Shown in pieces: positions 63,095 through 64,000 of a DNA stretch of 64,000 nt; position 1 is the first letter of the stretch, and each line of letters begins with the position of its first letter. The stretch is from Homalodisca vitripennis (lineage: Eukaryota; Arthropoda; Insecta; Hemiptera; Cicadellidae), in the NCBI RefSeq assembly GCF_021130785.1, contig NW_025777411.1, forward strand, positions 31,695 through 95,694. Reading direction: 5' to 3'. A program made the position numbers and the translations under genes. The notes below the pieces were generated by a model. That model made no database searches. It saw only the letters and a program-made list of their open reading frames with translations, and had not been told where the DNA came from.

Positions 63095-64000
63095 ACAACG
63101 AAGCTGAAAATAGGTTATTCGAACTAAGATTAGGTGTGTGCGTTGGTTATTTAGAGAGAGTTTTGTTATTCAATCTGGTATCTCTGGGACGCCCGCGATA
63201 TTTGTTTTGACTCAGTTTTAATTGTGGGTGGGGATAATCAACACTACTAGGGATAGCATGAATACGGAACTGTCCAGTTATCGCAGTAAGTAGTGGACGG
63301 GGGAGGGCGTAATCGTTCTATTAGTATCAAACCAAGGGCCTCGGATAGAGAATTCGCAGTTGTAGTTCGTGGGGGAGGGACACACACTATCAGTATCATT
63401 CATGGCAACGGGTCACTTGCTAGTTCTTAGATGCCTGCGAAGTTAATGAGATCCCTTCCCGTCCCATCCTCTAAAATTATCAAAATTTTGATTAAAAATG
63501 CAATGATAATAAATGGAACATATTACAAAATAATATGAACGAATTTAAATAACGATTTGTTATAAAATTTTGGCTTAGTAATGAGTTTTTGTAATATAAG
63601 GCGGTTTTTAAAATATGCAATCAGAATACCTCTAACATTCTGAGAACGATTTTTGTTTATTCCAATATTCTCGTGACACACCTACATCATCGGGTAAACT
63701 CTCTGGTTTGTTTCAGATGTAAATCCAGCTCTGGCTAAGTAGGGGCTCTTCTCTATACATTTTTCGTTTATTTTTCAGTAAACAATTAATGGATAATTTT
63801 CTTGAAACAAGTTAAAAACACAATGTTCACCATTTCCTCAGACGTGAATACTAACAATTTGTTAAACAGAGGTAATTCTGTACGTAGCTTGTTTTATAGG
63901 ACATAAATGCCCCAACCAGTTTCAATAAGGCAAGGTGCGTCGTCTTGTTTCTGTTTTCATACTCACGTGATAAAGTAGAGAAACGGTTTGTACATACAGA
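63095..64000. other. Unassigned right end of window
   Basis: AT-rich in its second half. No gene, RNA, terminal repeat or simple repeat recognised. Confidence 0.4.

Noticed and set aside
1..64000. CRISPR arrays, rRNA and tRNA genes.
   Set aside because: No regularly spaced repeat-spacer pattern, no rRNA core blocks and no convincing tRNA cloverleaf were found; the tandem repeats present are coding duplications, terminal repeats or minisatellite.

Overview
This is a window of arthropod, probably insect, chromosomal DNA. It is AT-rich, carries spliceosomal-type intron signals and TATA promoters, and is built almost entirely of nested mobile DNA. I see no rRNA, tRNA, CRISPR array or convincing host housekeeping gene. 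The dominant theme is Polinton/Maverick (adintovirus-like) elements: large DNA transposons with a virus-type gene set of protein-primed DNA polymerase B (PolB), retroviral-type integrase, FtsK/HerA-like packaging ATPase, adenain-like protease (PRO), double-jelly-roll major capsid protein (MCP), penton-like minor capsid protein, fibre-like protein, a PLA2-domain protein and a conserved protein of unknown role.

Layout. 1-615: tail of one Polinton (integrase end, ATPase start). 709-13,340: element A, with a terminal repeat, a promoter and intron holding two hairpins, dUTPase, a serine-rich protein and PolB on the plus strand, meeting MCP, penton remnant, PRO, PLA2 protein, fibre, DUF8207-like protein, ATPase and integrase on the minus strand. 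13,400-16,700: a decayed transposase-like gene. 16,857-19,440: left end of element E (terminal repeat, secreted protein, unknown protein, double-BIR protein, integrase start). 19,440-21,440: dispersed repeat, palindromes and a Myb/SANT-like gene. 21,440-21,541 plus 37,381-50,900: element D, a third Polinton, split by element B (21,542-37,374). Element B is a complete 15.8-kb Polinton with 450-bp terminal inverted repeats and a 6-bp target duplication GAGGAG; it lies inside D's PolB gene and itself carries a LINE fragment. D's PolB is also cut by an R2/NeSL-like retrotransposon (40,531-43,055). 51,080-53,901: a pogo-like DNA transposon with a PHD-like tail. 54,718-57,984: a 3.3-kb DNA transposon of another family. 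58,060-61,560: a second, indel-rich copy of the element E end. 61,560-64,000: mostly unassigned, with one inverted copy of the dispersed repeat.

How the genes fit together. PolB copies the element, integrase inserts it, and the capsid, protease, ATPase, fibre and PLA2 genes imply a virion. The E, F and D copies add an accessory cassette between terminus and integrase, including a protein with two BIR zinc domains of the IAP type, suggesting control of host cell death. Element B instead carries a BRO-family DNA-binding protein and two zinc-binding proteins. Most genes in A, D, E and F are broken. In B, every frame break I traced falls in an A or T run and fits one extra base, so B may really be intact.

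The observations I rate highest are: the recurring TAAATGG start motif in element B; the double-BIR accessory cassette; the shared-leader splicing layout and covarying hairpins of element A; and the exact Polinton-in-Polinton insertion. All family assignments rest on motifs read by eye; no database search was possible.
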